Position numbers and translations under genes: made by a program. DNA of 30,617 bases. Origin: Multifurca ochricompacta (Eukaryota > Basidiomycota > Agaricomycetes > Russulales > Russulaceae). Numbering within the stretch: the first letter of the stretch is position 1; each line of letters starts with the position of its first letter. The DNA is taken from the NCBI GenBank assembly GCA_022496185.1, contig WTXG01000363.1, forward strand, positions 1 through 30,617, written 5' to 3'. Positions 20,514 to 29,738 of this stretch are shown here, one piece after another. Below the pieces are notes generated by a model, which saw only the letters and a program-made list of their open reading frames with translations, made no database searches and had not been told where the DNA came from.

Positions 20514-21588
20514 TGTGTTAGGAATAGTAAAGAAAAGAGGGTTGCTGGGCAATGGTCATAACATGTTGACTGTGTCTAGTTGCATTTTCAGTGTCTGAAG
20601 GCTCTCAAGGTATGTGGTGCACTCCAGATTCAAGGTCCAACTAAGAAGACCTGGTTTGGTTCAAGATTTCAAGTGCCCATGACATACAGGAGGGGGTGCA
20701 TGCAGGGAATGAAGTCGAGAGCAGTGGCAATCAGCCCTGCAGAGTTTCTGAGGAAGGCTCCTTAAGCTGCCACTTAGGGAGTTCAAGCAGATCTTTGTGA
20801 AGTCAAATACACCTGTATTAGATACAAGAGAACAGACTTAAGGTCTGTCTCAGTAACCTAGCAGCTTAAATACATCTTGAGTGAGGTACAATCAGTGAAT
20901 ATAAGCTAACAAGAAGGCTGTAGTAAGTATCCAGGTAGTCATATGCTCCAAGGGTTATGCCCTGAACTGAGATGAGAATAAGTAGGAGGGGTTGTGCCCT
21001 CTATAGTGTGCAGCTAAGTGATCAGATAAGGGAAGTACTAGCTCCAGTCATATGACTCAGAGCTAGAGATTACAATAAAGTCAAAACAGAATGTGCACAT
21101 GCACACAACTCAAAAAACATCACATTTTGTCACAAACCATGTCATGACCTGTCACAAACTGTTACATTGACCCTTATCTCCTTATCTCTTTATCTTCTTA
21201 TCTCCCTATCTTACATATTGGACACTTACTTAGTTCCCTATCAGAAGCCAGGCTTTACACCCTCCATTTCTGGATATTTGGTGTTACAACCCCACTCTTT
21301 TTCCACCTTCCTGCTATGCCCTTCCTTTTGCACCACTCTTGACTGTCCATTCCCCTGAACCACCATCTCTTGACCATACTGGCACCTGAACCATCCTTTG
21401 TCCATGGCTTTATGCTTAGGACCTCTGACCCAACATCCCTGGCTAGCTGCCTTGGGATCCCTCCTGATACTTGCAGCCCACATACCCCAGACTGTGCTCT
21501 GACACCTCTGACTGCATACCCCAGGACCCTACTCTGATGCCTTTGGCTGTATGCCTTAGGACCTTGACTTGATGCCTATGGCTTGCAT

Positions 21589-23045
21589 TAGTGATTGTCA
21601 AGGGGTTTCATACCTGCATGGGTAAGCGCTGTGGGTTTTGCTGGGTACAGGTACAGGTATATGGCTCCCAACCCATGGAAACCTGTACCCATGTGGCAGG
21701 TTTGGTGGGTATAGGTGCCAATTATGCATTGACAAGATCAGTAGAATTTCCAAGATAAAACACATCTGCAGCCACAAAAATACAAGATCTCGTCTGATGT
21801 ATGCTACAGGATGGTGTTAAATATGTTCTAGTATTATCCTACAAAATATCAAAGCAGATTAACAGTGCAATGTAAAATAAAATCCTTATCAGTGATCCAC
21901 TTTCTTGAAAACCATGATACATCTGTTTTATTAACATGCAACCAATTCTGCTGGTCTGGCACTATCTAAAATACACTCTAGACTAATATAGACTATTCTA
22001 TAATCTAATTATCAAATTACTTTATTGAAACAAGGCCTGCATGTGTCTACAAGCTGCATGGGGCAGCGACTACATTGCATTGCATGGTGGTCTGACCTCC
22101 TTCCTATTAAGGAAGGTTGACTTAAACCTGCAGAAATGTGCATCCAGGGACTAGGACAGTTGCACTTGTATGAAATGAAACCAGAATAATAAAATAATAA
22201 TGTAAATAAAGGATCCATTTAATCTTCTGAACATAAACCAACAATTTTTGAGGAATCTTGAGTAGCCATAAATGAATGTGTTGTGTCCAAGTGCTTATCT
22301 CCTTGACCAGGATGGCCTGGGCCATTTACCCAAAATGTGCAGAAATACAAAGAACAGTTGCACTTGTATAAAATTGAAACCAGAATAATAAAATAAAAAT
22401 GGAATAATAAATTATCTTAATCTTATGAACATAAAATAGGAATCTTTGAGGGATCTTGAGTAGCCATAAATGAACATGTTGTGTCCAAGTGCATATCTCC
22501 TTGACCAGGATCTCCCGGCTGGATGTCCAAAATGCACAATGCAAGTAAAGAACTTGCATGTGTTTCATTTTATGGGTAACCCAGGTATCAAAACAATTAT
22601 CCAGGGGTTACCCCTACCAATTTTTATGTATTTGTCAATTTTTTTTGCATTCTGTGTGGTTATCTGACAGGCTTTTCATCAATGTTCTATAACATCCTAT
22701 CTAATCATTGCTGTATACTGGATTTTAGTTGTGCTTGTATAAAATTGAAAGCAGAATAATAAAATAAAAATGGAATAATTAATTATCTTAATCTTCTGAA
22801 CATAAAACAAGAGTCATTGAGGGATCTTAAGCAGCCACAAATGAACGCATTGTGTATCTTCTTGGTCCAGGAAGGCCCAGGCCAGTTATCCAAAATGCAC
22901 AATGCAAGTAAAGAACTTGCACACATTTTCATGGGTGACCCGCAGGTAACCCGCAGGTTACCCATACCCATAGTGATGGGTACAGGTACAGGTATGGGTA
23001 TGGGTACCAACAAGGATACCCCAGGGTTACCCCTGCCAATCACTA
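21589..23045. mobile_element. Non-autonomous hAT-like DNA transposon
   Basis: Terminal inverted repeats are TAGTGATTG (21589-21597) and CAATCACTA (23037-23045), which fit the hAT consensus YARNG. The flanks GCTTGCAT (21581-21588) and GCCTGCAT (23046-23053) form an 8-bp duplication with one C/T change, and 8 bp is diagnostic for hAT. Subterminal GGGTA/TACCC-rich repeats lie near both ends (21640-21720, 22930-23040). The 1457-bp interior is AT-rich and no transposase ORF is visible. It sits inside LTR E. Confidence 0.83.
22157..22925. repeat. Threefold ~200-bp direct repeat inside the hAT-like element
   Basis: Units start at about 22157, 22355 and 22727 with (C)AGTTGCACTTGTATRAAAT, followed by CCAGAATAATAAAATAA. 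Each carries AATCTTCTGAACATAAA-like and GAGGRATCTTGAGTAGCCA-like segments. Units 2 and 3 end in AATGCACAATGCAAGTAAAG. The region after unit 2 (22578-22622, GGGTTACCCCTACCAAT) resembles the element's right terminus. Confidence 0.8.
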
Positions 23046-23115
23046 GCCTGCATGCCTAGGACCACCTCTTGATGCCCTTGGCCTGACACCTTGGGACCTA
23101 CACCAATGCCTGTGA

Positions 23116-24470
23116 TGTAACGCTCAGCGGGGCATTGCTGTGCAACGTGCACCGGTCAGCGCGAGTCCACTGACACTAGTCCGGCACTAGTCAGCCACAT
23201 CCGCGGCACCCGACACTGTGGGTCCGGGATCTTCAGCAAGCCTGGCACAACAAGGCCAGGCTCTTAGCTTCAGGGTGAATAGGAAGTTGTGCTATAACCA
23301 AGCACAGAGAGAGACGGGACAAGTCAGCCAAAGGGAGCTAATCCCCTAAGGCTGTTGAGTGGGGACAGGACCTGGCCACAGTGCTAGAAGCACACCAAGT
23401 GGACCAAAGTCAGAGAGGGCAAAGGAAGGGAAGCCAGAGCATCAACAGCATCTGGGTAATGGATGGGATTCGGAACAGAAGTGCACACCCATTGCCAGAG
23501 GCAATGGGGTCCTTCCGGAGATTATGAAGAATGAAAAAGGGCAATAAGCCCCTCTGTATTCTGTGACTAAGGAAACTCTAGGCTGAAGGCACAAGAGGTC
23601 AAATCTAGGGTTGTACAAACTGTCTACAGGGTCTTATATACTGTATGGGGATCTGGTTTGTAGCTAATCAGGAACAGGGTCAGAGTCCTTATCATCCAAT
23701 AGCAGATAAGATGTCAAATATAGTCCATGATAAGGATAAGCCTTATCAGAAGCATAATCATGTGGGACAGCCCCACAGGAGTCATATCAGTGTGGGAGGA
23801 TTCCCACCAGGGTCAGGGGTAAATGGGGAGATAACAGGTCCCACAGGAGTTAGGGTGGATGTGGGAATACTCCCACAGGAATCAGAGAAGCGAATGATAA
23901 GCCAGATGGGCCATGTGATCAGAAAGGGGTAAATGATCAGATGAAGATGCTGTGATCAGGGTCAGGGATCACATGGTCCAAAGTCACATGGTCAGGGATC
24001 ACATGGTCCAGGATCACATGGCCAAGGTCACATGGCCAAGGGTCACATGGCCAGGAGTCACATGACTGGCAGAGGGTCAAGTACAAGCCAAAGTCGTCTA
24101 GTTGTCTGGACTGGTCAGATTGGCAGGGACAGTGTCAGGGGTTCCTATGGGTGTCAAGCACAGGGACAGGGTCAGGAGCAGTGGCCAAGGCATAAGCCAA
24201 GGCAGCAAGGAAGGGTGGTGTACATCCAACAGTGTAGCAGCATAACTACCAGCAGGTTAGGTGTAAATGGCAGCAAGGGAGGTCAGTCCTATGAACAATG
24301 TCACAGGAATCAGGGTAGGGTCCTGGGCACACAGGCCACAGGCATCAAGGAAGGTCCCAAGGCAACAGGCCAAGGGCATCAAAGAGTGGTCCAGAGAAGG
24401 AGGAGATCAAGGATGGTGCAAAGAATAAGGCATGGTGTGCAGGGTCAGGAAAAAGAGTAGGGTCGTAACA
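23116..24470 (-). repeat. Solo LTR, family F, unusually long (1355 bp), TSD TGTGA
   Basis: The plus strand reads TGTAACGCTC to GGTCGTAACA. A perfect duplication TGTGA flanks it (23111-23115, 24471-24475). Read on the minus strand it begins TGTTACGACC and has TATATAAG (23640-23633), so it is a reversed LTR. The end near 23116 is CpG-rich (GCTCAGCGGGG, GTCAGCGCGAG), while the rest is almost CpG-free. No gag or pol motif is visible inside. A full short element without coding capacity is an alternative to an LTR. Confidence 0.75.
23967..24066. repeat. Short tandem array with TCACATGG core inside LTR F
   Basis: About seven units of 13-17 bases share (G)GTCACATGGYC or GGATCACATGG. A related array of CACATGAC units occurs in reverse orientation in E (about 24835-24945), so it is a family trait and not a local expansion. 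Confidence 0.75.
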
Positions 24471-24967
24471 TGTGACCTGTGTGTCCAGGACCTAACCCTG
24501 ATGCCCTTCACTTTATGCTTTGGGACCCCAACCTTGACCCCTACTCTGCATACCAGAACTCCACACTGATGCCTGCAGTACAGACTGTAGGACCCTGACC
24601 AGATGCCTGTGACTTGACACTCATAGGACCCTGACCTTGTCACACACTTGACACACTGGTAGTTCTGCTACCCACTGATGACTGCACTGAACCTCACCCC
24701 AATGCTGGGCCTCTGTATAGGCCAGCACCTGAACCTTGTCCCTGTGGCTGACATCCATAGGATCCCTGACATTGTCCCTGCCAAACCTGACCATCTGGAT
24801 GACTAGATGACTTTGGCTTGTACCAACCTTGAACCACATGACCTGAAGGCACATGACATGGACTTAGTTGTGACCTGTCTTGTGACCCTTGACCACATGA
24901 CCCCAGACCACATGACCCTTGGACATGTGACCCTGGACTTTGATCATGACCAGTCACTTGACCCCTT

Positions 24968-25477
24968 TGTTGACACAGGATGTGTCTAGAGATGCTTCAG
25001 GCATCTAAGGTTCGCTTCAGCTGTAGATAAGATTAGATTAGATTTCGGAGTATCGGACTTTTTATGTTATCTTTATTACATTTCTTTTTCACCTTACTCA
25101 GCTGATTAGTGACGGACTTAGTAATGTGCAGTAAGCATGTGATATCTCTTTGGCCAATGGCCTTTATCCCTCTCTGTTTATTGTCTGGCACTTGTGGACT
25201 TATTCCCAGTGCGCACAGACCATTTCCCCTGGCCCCTATGGGTATATAAGGGTGTCTGTTTCGTCTCTTTCACTTCAGAGTTTCTTCAACCTCTGAAGTG
25301 TAAGTTCTACTATACTCTCTACTTTACCTTTGACTAATGTCTCTTGTAGATACTTGTCTTTCTAGGTCAGTAGTATAATTAATATAGAGTTTCTTCAACC
25401 TCTGAAGTATACTTGTCTTTCTAGCCTAAACTGCTACTAACCACAGTCAGTATAACCAGCAGCATGATTGTTTGACA
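24968..25477 (+). repeat. LTR family C, copy 3
   Basis: 510 bp, TGTTGACACA to TTGTTTGACA, colinear with copy 2 including the GATTA units, TATATAAGG (about 25244) and the duplicated CTCTGAAG stem. The flanks CCCTT and GGTAC do not match, and the left neighbour (E) and right neighbour (Tc1 remnant) are both truncated, so flanking DNA has been deleted or recombined. Only a few CpG remain. Confidence 0.87.
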
Positions 25478-25610
25478 GGTACCTGAATTATGGGAGAGGG
25501 TGGTGGAGGAGTGGAATAAAAATGCACCAGAATGATGGCAAAAGGTTATAGAAAGGATGACTAAAAGGATTCAAGGAGTTACCAAGGCAAAAAGGGGTGA
25601 AATAAAGTAG
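25478..25610 (+). pseudogene. Tc1/mariner transposase, C-terminal remnant
   Basis: Translation of the plus strand gives VPELWERVVEEWNKNAPE, a TGA, then WQKVIERMTKRIQGVTKAKRG before TAG near 25608. This pattern (LW..v.eEW....e....li..M..Ri..V..AK.G) is the conserved C-terminal tail of Tc1-like DDE transposases. Only about 44 residues remain, with one internal stop. The upstream part is lost at the LTR C junction. Confidence 0.72.
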
Positions 25611-25637
25611 TATTTGGGCAGATAGTGGATTTAAAAT

Positions 25638-25850
25638 GTGGGTCAAAAAACTGTCCCAATGATTGATTGATTTGATTTGATCATAAAATGCTTATATCAT
25701 GGCCAATTGCTTTGATCCAAATTGGGCATGGTAGCCAGGAAGCAGGGCTTTCAGACATACAGCCACACCATAACCAGATTCCTAAATGCTGAGGTGCTAT
25801 AGAGTGAATACTAGAAATGGTGCAAACATTGGGACAGTTTTTTGACCCAC
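25638..25850. mobile_element. MITE-like element with perfect 24-bp inverted repeats
   Basis: The arms at 25638-25661 and 25827-25850 are exact reverse complements over 24 bases (core GGGTCAAAAAACTGTCCCAA). The right arm continues to CTG and then TA at 25852-25853, matching Tc1/mariner ends (TACAGTGGGTC) and their TA target. The interior of about 165 bases has no coding capacity. It lies next to a Tc1 transposase tail, so the two may share an origin. Confidence 0.72.
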
Positions 25851-25853
25851 TGT

Positions 25854-26067
25854 AAGTATGTGTCTGATCATGATGATAAGGAGATAAGGGATAAGAAAAA
25901 GGGGAATAAAGAAGGGAAAGCATATGCAAAGCATGACAAACATCAGTCACAGTCATGTGGGGGAATATACAAGGGTGAAGTAATCAGGAAGGAGAGTCCA
26001 GATGGAGCAGAAGGATCCACATTGTGTAAATTAAAGAAAACAGGGTTGCTAGGCAGGAGTTGTGACA
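25854..26067 (-). repeat. LTR family A, reversed, degenerate 5' half
   Basis: AGTATGTGTCTG, GGAGATAAGGGATAAG, CAGTCATGTGGG, GAAAACAGGGTTGCTAGGC and the end GTTGTGACA at 26067 follow the same order as in the element 2 LTRs. It is CpG-free. The other half is missing on the Tc1/MITE side. This is the last transposon piece before the host gene. Confidence 0.75.
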
Positions 26068-26584
26068 CAGGCAAGGCACATCACTAGCTCAGAGTAGCTA
26101 AAAGCCAAAGCCACCAGCTCAGGCCATGGCTTTTGACCATAATTTAGCATGTACAAGTGCAATAGCAATCATCAAAATCAGTAGAAATCTGAACATGAAG
26201 TGGATGATTTAGGTCACATGAAAATGTTTATCAGCTGCATCACAGTGTTTCAAACTTTCTCTTTGATATAGTTTTGTGGTATGTAACACACCAAGTCAGA
26301 TTTGGATCAGCTGAACTGTAACTACTAGTTCTATGTCATAAAATTTTCTTTGCCAAAAGCCACAGCTTGGGTAAAAGAGGCAAGAGGAGAAAGGGGCCAC
26401 ACAACAACAAATGCAAGAATCATACCAAGTAAGAACAATTTCATAATGTCAACAGATCCAAATATCCAACCAACTCTTATCTATATGTCAGTCTACATTT
26501 CTAGATAAGATTGCTCTACTACTTCCCATTGTGCAGCACAATTTGTGCTCCAACTTGATGGCCTCATTCACACACAAGATACTC
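26068..26584. other. Intergenic DNA / 3' UTR side of the NLR gene
   Basis: No ORF or known repeat is recognised. The sequence is AT-rich and contains no CpG. It lies immediately downstream of the NLR stop codon and probably includes its 3' UTR. Imperfect inverted segments occur near 26085-26135 (AGCTCAG, GCCAAAGCC, GGCTTTTG). Confidence 0.5.
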
Positions 26585-29500
26585 TCACTTCCAAGCTGCC
26601 CTCCCTAATTTGGCTAGGACATCATCTAAATACCATTTAGCTTCCTTTTCCCAGGCTGCAGCTTGTACTTTTGTATAAAGGTTCAGTGCCTCTTCAAACA
26701 TGCCTTGAGCTCTTTTCAGTTGTGATCTCTTCATATACACCTTTCCTAGCCCAGTCAAGGCAATTCCTTGGCCAACAACATCATTGGCAGCCTTCTTCAA
26801 TTCCAATGCCTTTTGAAATGATATTTCTGCCTCATTTTCTTTGTTCATAAGCAGATATATTTCCCCAAGTCCTTGATGATCAATTCCTTGATTATAAAGG
26901 TTATTGGCAGCCATATGAAGTTCTAATGCCTTGTGATATGAGGCCACTGCATCATCAAGCCTGTTCAATTGTTTATATATGTGTCCAAGGCCAAGGTGAG
27001 CACTTCCTTGATTTATGACATGATTGGCAATCTTTTGAAATTCCAATGCTTTTTTATATGAGGCTTCTGCCTCATATAACTTGTCCTGCTGTTGGTATAT
27101 TTGCCCAAGTCCCTGGTAATCATTTCCCTGTCCAATATTGTCACCTGCAGCTTTGTGGAGCCCTAAAGCTTTTTGGTATGATATTTCTGCCTCAGTAAAC
27201 ATGCCCAGTCCAGCATATGTCCTTCCAAGCCCATGATGGCTGACACCTTGGCTAGTAATGTCCTCACTGGCCTGATTAAGTTTCAATGCCTTTTGATATG
27301 AGATAGAGGCCTCATTCAACAAAAACTGGCATAAATAAACATTGCCAAGATCATTAAGGATAGTGCCATGGAGATTAGCAACATCAACTGTGCCTGACAA
27401 GCAATAACTTTCTGCTTCCAGAAATTTCTGCTTTGCAGATTCCATGTCATTTGCACCATAATATAGCCTTCCCCATACTTTAAGACATTGAATTAACAAT
27501 GGTGCATCAGCTTTAGTAGCCAACAGATGTTTGACAGACTGATCTAATAATGTAGAGGAGAAGTCTCCAATATTTGTGCAGAGTTCAGTAAACATAACAA
27601 TGGCATGAACTAGCCTTGGTTGACTGGCAAAATTTGATTTCAAGAAGTCTGATAACATAGCTTTAGTATTGTTCACTTCTAGTACCATTTCTGCATAAGC
27701 CTCTGGGGTTGCTTTCTGCACATCAATGCATGCTAAGGAAATGTAGAATTCCTCAAGAGATGTCTTGTGTGTGGATGAGGTAAAGCTCTGATTATTACAG
27801 AATTGACGGATTATGGGATGTGGCTGATATCTATCCCCAATAAGATTGACCAAACTGCATTGCCGAAGAACTTGAAGGCATGACATCATATCCATGTCAA
27901 CCAGAATCCCTTTAAATCTGTTCAGCTGTTTTATATGAAGTCCATCTAGAAGCATGCTGAGAATCCCAAGAAGATCCTTTGCATCTGGATTGCTGGTCAT
28001 CCTGTGACTATTGATGGAGAGCTGTATAGAATATTCCATGTTTGAAAGCCTGTGCATTTCACCCCTTCCAATGAGCTTTGTCTGTCTTGAATTCCATTCC
28101 TCCCATAATAGCATTGGTGGGGTCACCTGAGAAAGATGGGCCAACAAGTCAACAGCAAGAGGAACATAGTCCACAGCCATAATAAGTTTCTCTGAGAAGT
28201 CATCATAACTGCCAACAATACGCCTCCAGATCTCCTTGGCAGCAGTTAAACCAATGGTTCCAAGTGGATCCAGGAATGGTTGTGTCCATTCAGTTTGACC
28301 TGGTCGCTCTGCACCTCGCATGGTGACAAGAACAGTGACATGACGAAGTGATGTGATCCGAGACAGAAGAACCTCAACGGAGCGCTTCGTCTCATCAGAC
28401 TGATCCCATGGTGACTCAAAGTTATCAAAAAGCAGGATGGTCTCCTTTAAATTCAGTGCAGCATGGATTTGAGACCAGAGGGATTCTGGGGGACCCATTA
28501 CGAGGCCAAGGGTCTTCGAGATCTGAATTAAGAGGGCGTCGGGTGAAGTAACAGATTCACAAGATATGAAATATCTGGCATCCTCGAAGTGTTCTTGAAC
28601 GCGATCATGACTGAGTACCGCATTGGCAAGTGTCGTTTTGCCGTATCCACCAGGACCTAAGATGGCAATCCTGCCTGGGCGGGACCCGATATTGGTGAAT
28701 ATGATGTGAATGATGTGGGCAAGCTCGGCATCACGTCCAAAAAATATTTGTGGTGAAGGTGGAGCAAGCGAGGGTCGAACGACAGACCTGGGAAACATCA
28801 GGCGTCATTCACAGGGTGGATAATGGGGAGTGCCTACGTTGTCACGTCAGTTGGGACAGCGTGAGTACCCTGTTAAATATGAGTCAATTGATTGGCACTT
28901 CGTCAGCGTGGGCTATGCAGTGTACCTCGCGCCTCTCGGATATCAGTGCAAAGCGAATGTCCAACAACAGTTCGGCCTACGGGGATCACTTTAAACAAGC
29001 AGTATAGATGATAGATTCAAGACGGACCTGAAAGACTTCAACTACATTCAACAGCGTAGCATCATACTGCTTGATTTTCCCGAGAATGTCCTTGCGCAAC
29101 AGCAGACTCCTGGCCCCTTTAGTCTTAGCGCACTCTCCGAGAACGTGTTTAATCCCATCCAACTCGCTTGCTATCAATCAGGAGACGAGAATACTGAATT
29201 ATTAAGAGAACATACCTTTGAAGAGACTTGAGGATATCACGCAAGCCAGCGGGGAGGTCTCCCTCCTTCAGTTTATGGGTCTCGCATGACCGTCCAACAT
29301 GGACTAGCAGCCCCGCAACCCTAATGAGCTTTTGCATGACCACTTCGCACTCTGCCTTGTACTGTTTTACCTCCTATAGATGGAATCATGAGCGACGCAA
29401 CGCTGTTTAGGAGACTAATTTACTTACGTCTCTCATTGTAAGCACTTGGAGTATAAGACCCGCGATGGGAGCGATGTAAGGGATCTTGCTCGCCAAAGAG

Positions 29501-29738
29501 CTGCCTTCTTTGAGGGCTGCGAGAGAAATTTGAATTGCGTTGTTCGCGATAGAATTGTATCCGTCGATAGCACCCGATGAGACCGGATTGGGGGTGTCAG
29601 CTGGATGAAGCGATCAGCTCGAGAGAAGTGTAGGGAGGTTCCATGAGGATACTTACAAGTCAGCTGTTGACTGCTAGATGATGCAGAAAACATCTTATAA
29701 ACCCTTTTCCTGAGAGAAGACGACGATTTAGGTTCCAT
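26585..29738 (-). CDS. NLR-type receptor: MLKL-NTD-like helical domain, NB-ARC, TPR repeats
   Basis: I model seven exons: 29738-29657, 29600-29428, 29373-29216, 29166-29028, 28976-28926, 28869-28838, 28787-26585. All phases fit, the introns are 49-56 bp, and the product has about 945 residues. Exons 2-6 encode a helical domain (ALKEGSSLASKIPYIAPIAG; LLNVVEVFQ; ELLLDIRFAL) like the MLKL_NTD/HeLo-type cell-death domains of fungal NLRs. Exon 7 has the entry motif QIFFGRDAEL, P-loop GPGGYGKTT (about residue 256), Walker B ILLFDNFE (about 330), VTMRGAERP and a YVPLA motif. Six TPR units (YQKAL-type, exactly 40-residue spacing, about 709-909) end it. By family, TPRs sense, NB-ARC switches with nucleotide, and the N domain signals. 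Less certain: the intron 3 acceptor (AAG) and the intron 4-6 donors. Confidence 0.87.
26650..27376 (-). repeat. TPR-coding tandem array of the NLR gene
   Basis: Units recur every 120 bp, each encoding QGxxxxGLGxIYxxxxxxxEAExSYxKALEL-like residues. The position of the (Y/F)xKAL motif repeats exactly every 40 codons six times. Units differ at scattered codons, so they are diverged paralogous repeats within one gene. The array is in frame throughout and contains no CpG. Confidence 0.88.

Larger units (their letters stand above)
18288..20563 (-). repeat. Solo LTR, family A, reversed, TSD TGTTG (split three ways)
   Basis: Pieces 18288-18753, 19941-20010 and 20519-20563 add up to 581 bases, the family A length. 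The outer duplication TGTTG is at 18283-18287 and 20564-20568. Nearly every CpG of the young copies reads TG or CA here (GGTGTGGGATGTTCTGCACA at the start). Into it went a forward LTR A (TSD CAAAG) and an LTR C (TSD TGTGT). Confidence 0.85.
18270..21166 (+). repeat. Solo LTR, family B, copy 2, TSD TTGAC (split)
   Basis: It starts TGTCACAGCCAGG at 18270 and resumes at 20569, ending AAACTGTTACA at 21166. TTGAC flanks it at 18265-18269 and 21167-21171. It shares GATACAAGAGAACAGACTTA (20820 on) and the downstream TTAAATACATC with copy 3. A reversed LTR A with TSD TGTTG (18288-20563) splits it 18 bases from its start. Confidence 0.83.
18147..21281 (+). repeat. LTR family A, oldest layer, degenerate fragment (split)
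   Basis: 18147-18269 (CTTCCTGATCATGTCTCCC, then GACTGACTTTGTATC) and 21172-21281 (CTTATCTCC ... ATCAGAAGCCAGGCTTTACA) are two parts of one forward family A LTR. LTR B copy 2 (TSD TTGAC) lies between them. The 5' ~60 bases are missing at the LTR C junction and the 3' end is lost where E begins. No CpG remains in these pieces. Confidence 0.75.
21282..24967 (+). repeat. LTR family E/F, older forward copy E (truncated, split twice)
   Basis: Pieces 21282-21588, 23054-23115 and 24476-24967 form one sequence when the hAT-like element and LTR F are removed. TGTTACAACCCCACTCTTT at its start matches the reverse complement of the F end (AAAGAGTAGGGTCGTAACA). CAAGCCAAAGTC/CTAGATGACTTTGGCTTG and the CACATGAC repeats match F as well. 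The far end is missing at 24967, where LTR C starts. CpG is absent from 24471 to about 25012. Confidence 0.75.

Noticed and set aside
22012..22568. Short ORFs inside the hAT-like element
   Set aside because: They arise from the repeated AT-rich unit and carry no transposase motifs (no hATC dimerisation or DDE residues).
23967..24066. CRISPR-like or satellite array
   Set aside because: Units are only 13-17 bases without regular unique spacers, the genome is fungal, and the array is part of LTR F.
24032..24460. 142-codon plus-strand ORF in LTR F
   Set aside because: It is Gln/Gly-rich with no domain, lies in tandem-repetitive LTR sequence, and the relative E does not preserve the frame.
28750..29007. 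Plus-strand ORF opposite the NLR exons
   Set aside because: It lies antisense to exons 4-7 whose phases and domains fit the minus strand; it has no features of its own.
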